Assembly (NCBI GenBank): GCA_037954665.1
Contig: JBBMOL010000116.1
Location: forward strand, 1,950,807 to 2,014,806
DNA from: Laguncularia racemosa
Lineage: Eukaryota > Streptophyta > Magnoliopsida > Myrtales > Combretaceae
DNA: 64,000 nt
Direction: 5' to 3'
In this document: piece by piece, positions 63,371 through 64,000 of the stretch
How the letters are laid out: every line of letters starts with the position of its first letter
How positions within the stretch are numbered: position 1 is the first letter of the stretch
Made by a program: the position numbers and the translations under genes
The notes under the pieces: model-generated
Databases searched by the model: none
The model's input: the letters and a program-made list of their open reading frames with translations, nothing else
Told to the model about the DNA's origin: nothing

Positions 63371-64000
63371 ACTCTTATCTCTACTCTTAGTTCTAGACTG
63401 CTTGGTTTTGAGCACATTAAGGAATTGTATGCTGCTGATAGAGATTTTTGTGAGGAGTATGTGCGTTATGAGCAGAGTGGGCATGGTAAATTTTATAAAC
63501 ATGAAGGATTCTTGTTTAGGGAGAATAAACTATACATTCCAATTTGTTCTTTAAGAGAATTACTAGTGAGGGAGTCTTATGGAGGAGGTTTAATGGGACA
63601 TTTTGGAGTAGCTAAAACCTTAGGGGTATTGCAGGAACACTTCTATTGGCCTCACATGAAGCGAGATGTTGAGAGGATTTGTGAGCGATGTGTCACATGT
63701 AAGCAAGCAAAATCTAGAGTCCAACCTGAAGGGCTTTATACCCCACTTCCCATTCCTCATGAGCCGTGGGTGGATATTTCCAAGGATTTTGTGTTAGGAT
63801 TACCTAGGTCTAGACATGGTCGAGATTCTATTTTTGTAGTTGTGGATAGATTCTCTAAGATGGCACATTTCATTCCTTGTCACAAAACGGATGATGCTTG
63901 CAATATTGCCAATTTGTTCTTTAAGGAAGTTGTGAGATTACATGGTATGCCTAGAACAATCGTATCGGATAGAGACGCTAAGTTCTTAAGCTAGTTCTGG
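63371..64000 (+). pseudogene. Integrase of B2, N-terminal part (window edge)
   Basis: The open frame from RNase H continues through HEGFLFRENKLYIP, the zinc-binding HHCC domain (HFGVAKTLGVLQEHFYW, then CERCVTCKQAKSR, 63600-63715) and the core with ISKDFVLGLPRSRHGRDSIF and IVSDRDAKFLS. The first two acidic residues are present; the glutamate lies beyond the window. A TAG at 63992 interrupts the frame six bases before the end. The rest of integrase, the 3' LTR of B2 and the remainder of the A2 LTR should follow to the right. Confidence 0.92.

Overview
This is an AT-rich block of plant nuclear DNA, almost certainly repeat-dense heterochromatin. Nearly everything I can identify is LTR retrotransposon of the Ty3/gypsy superfamily, mostly decayed, nested and solo-LTR material. 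I see no intact host gene, tRNA, rRNA or CRISPR array. A plant source is shown by three things: primer binding sites of the TGGTATCAGAGC type (initiator tRNA-Met) and GCGCCGCTGCCGGGG type (as in Athila elements), Athila-, Tekay/Del- and CRM-like coding domains, and an inserted piece of plastid DNA (rpoB joined to ycf2). Names used below: family A (LTR starts TGATAGGAAT, ends CACATCA), family B (LTR starts TGATGAGATCC), family C (5638-13290), D1-D4 (Athila-like), T (Tekay/Del-like relics).

Layout. 1-2768: minus-strand family A copy (A4) with LTR, leader and protease but no gag; it runs off the left edge. 2769-4480: T gag-protease relic (minus) split by a short family A LTR. 4482-4973: dispersed repeat R1. 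4974-5425: truncated family A LTR. 5426-5637 and 13291-13687: one T integrase/chromodomain split by the complete family C element 5638-13290, which itself carries a solo family A LTR (9156-10341). 13688-16400: T LTR, PBS and gag, so this LTR is shared by a pol to its left and a gag to its right. 16400-16939: second R1. 16940-19188: mostly unassigned. 19189-24960: eroded Athila-like pieces (D3 minus, D4 gag plus) and a family A LTR. 25111-40915: Athila-like element D2 (minus) with 5' LTR, PBS, gag, PR, RT, RNase H, IN and a post-pol ORF. D2 is interrupted by a solo family A LTR (29246-30262), a chimeric plastid insertion (about 30766-31134) and a complete gag-only family A element, A1 (31701-36717). 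40916-42083: family A gag/leader (A3, minus).

42084 to the right edge is a multi-level nest that can be unpicked from target site duplications. A2 (gag-only family A, plus) sits in A3. B2 (family B, plus) is inserted in the 3' LTR of A2 at 46222. B1 (family B, minus, 46960-59407, TSD GGTTC) is inserted in the 5' LTR of B2. D1 (Athila-like, 48578-55756, TSD CTCAT) is inserted in B1. B2 then continues from 59413 to the end of the window with gag, PR, RT, RNase H and most of integrase.

Functionally the elements fall into potential donors (B2-like, with most of a gag-pol but several stops) and non-autonomous forms. A1 and A2 keep gag and a short tail of pol. D1 keeps gag and PR but loses RT to IN. 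Most in-frame stops fall where a sister copy or the family has glutamine, as CAG to TAG, consistent with long-term cytosine methylation. The most unusual structures are: a promoter-like module (GC palindromes, TATA-like box, CT-rich leader, 649-base candidate intron) in front of the post-pol ORF of D2, whose palindromes recur in the D2 LTR; compound family A LTRs that contain an internal PBS; and the rpoB-ycf2 chimera.
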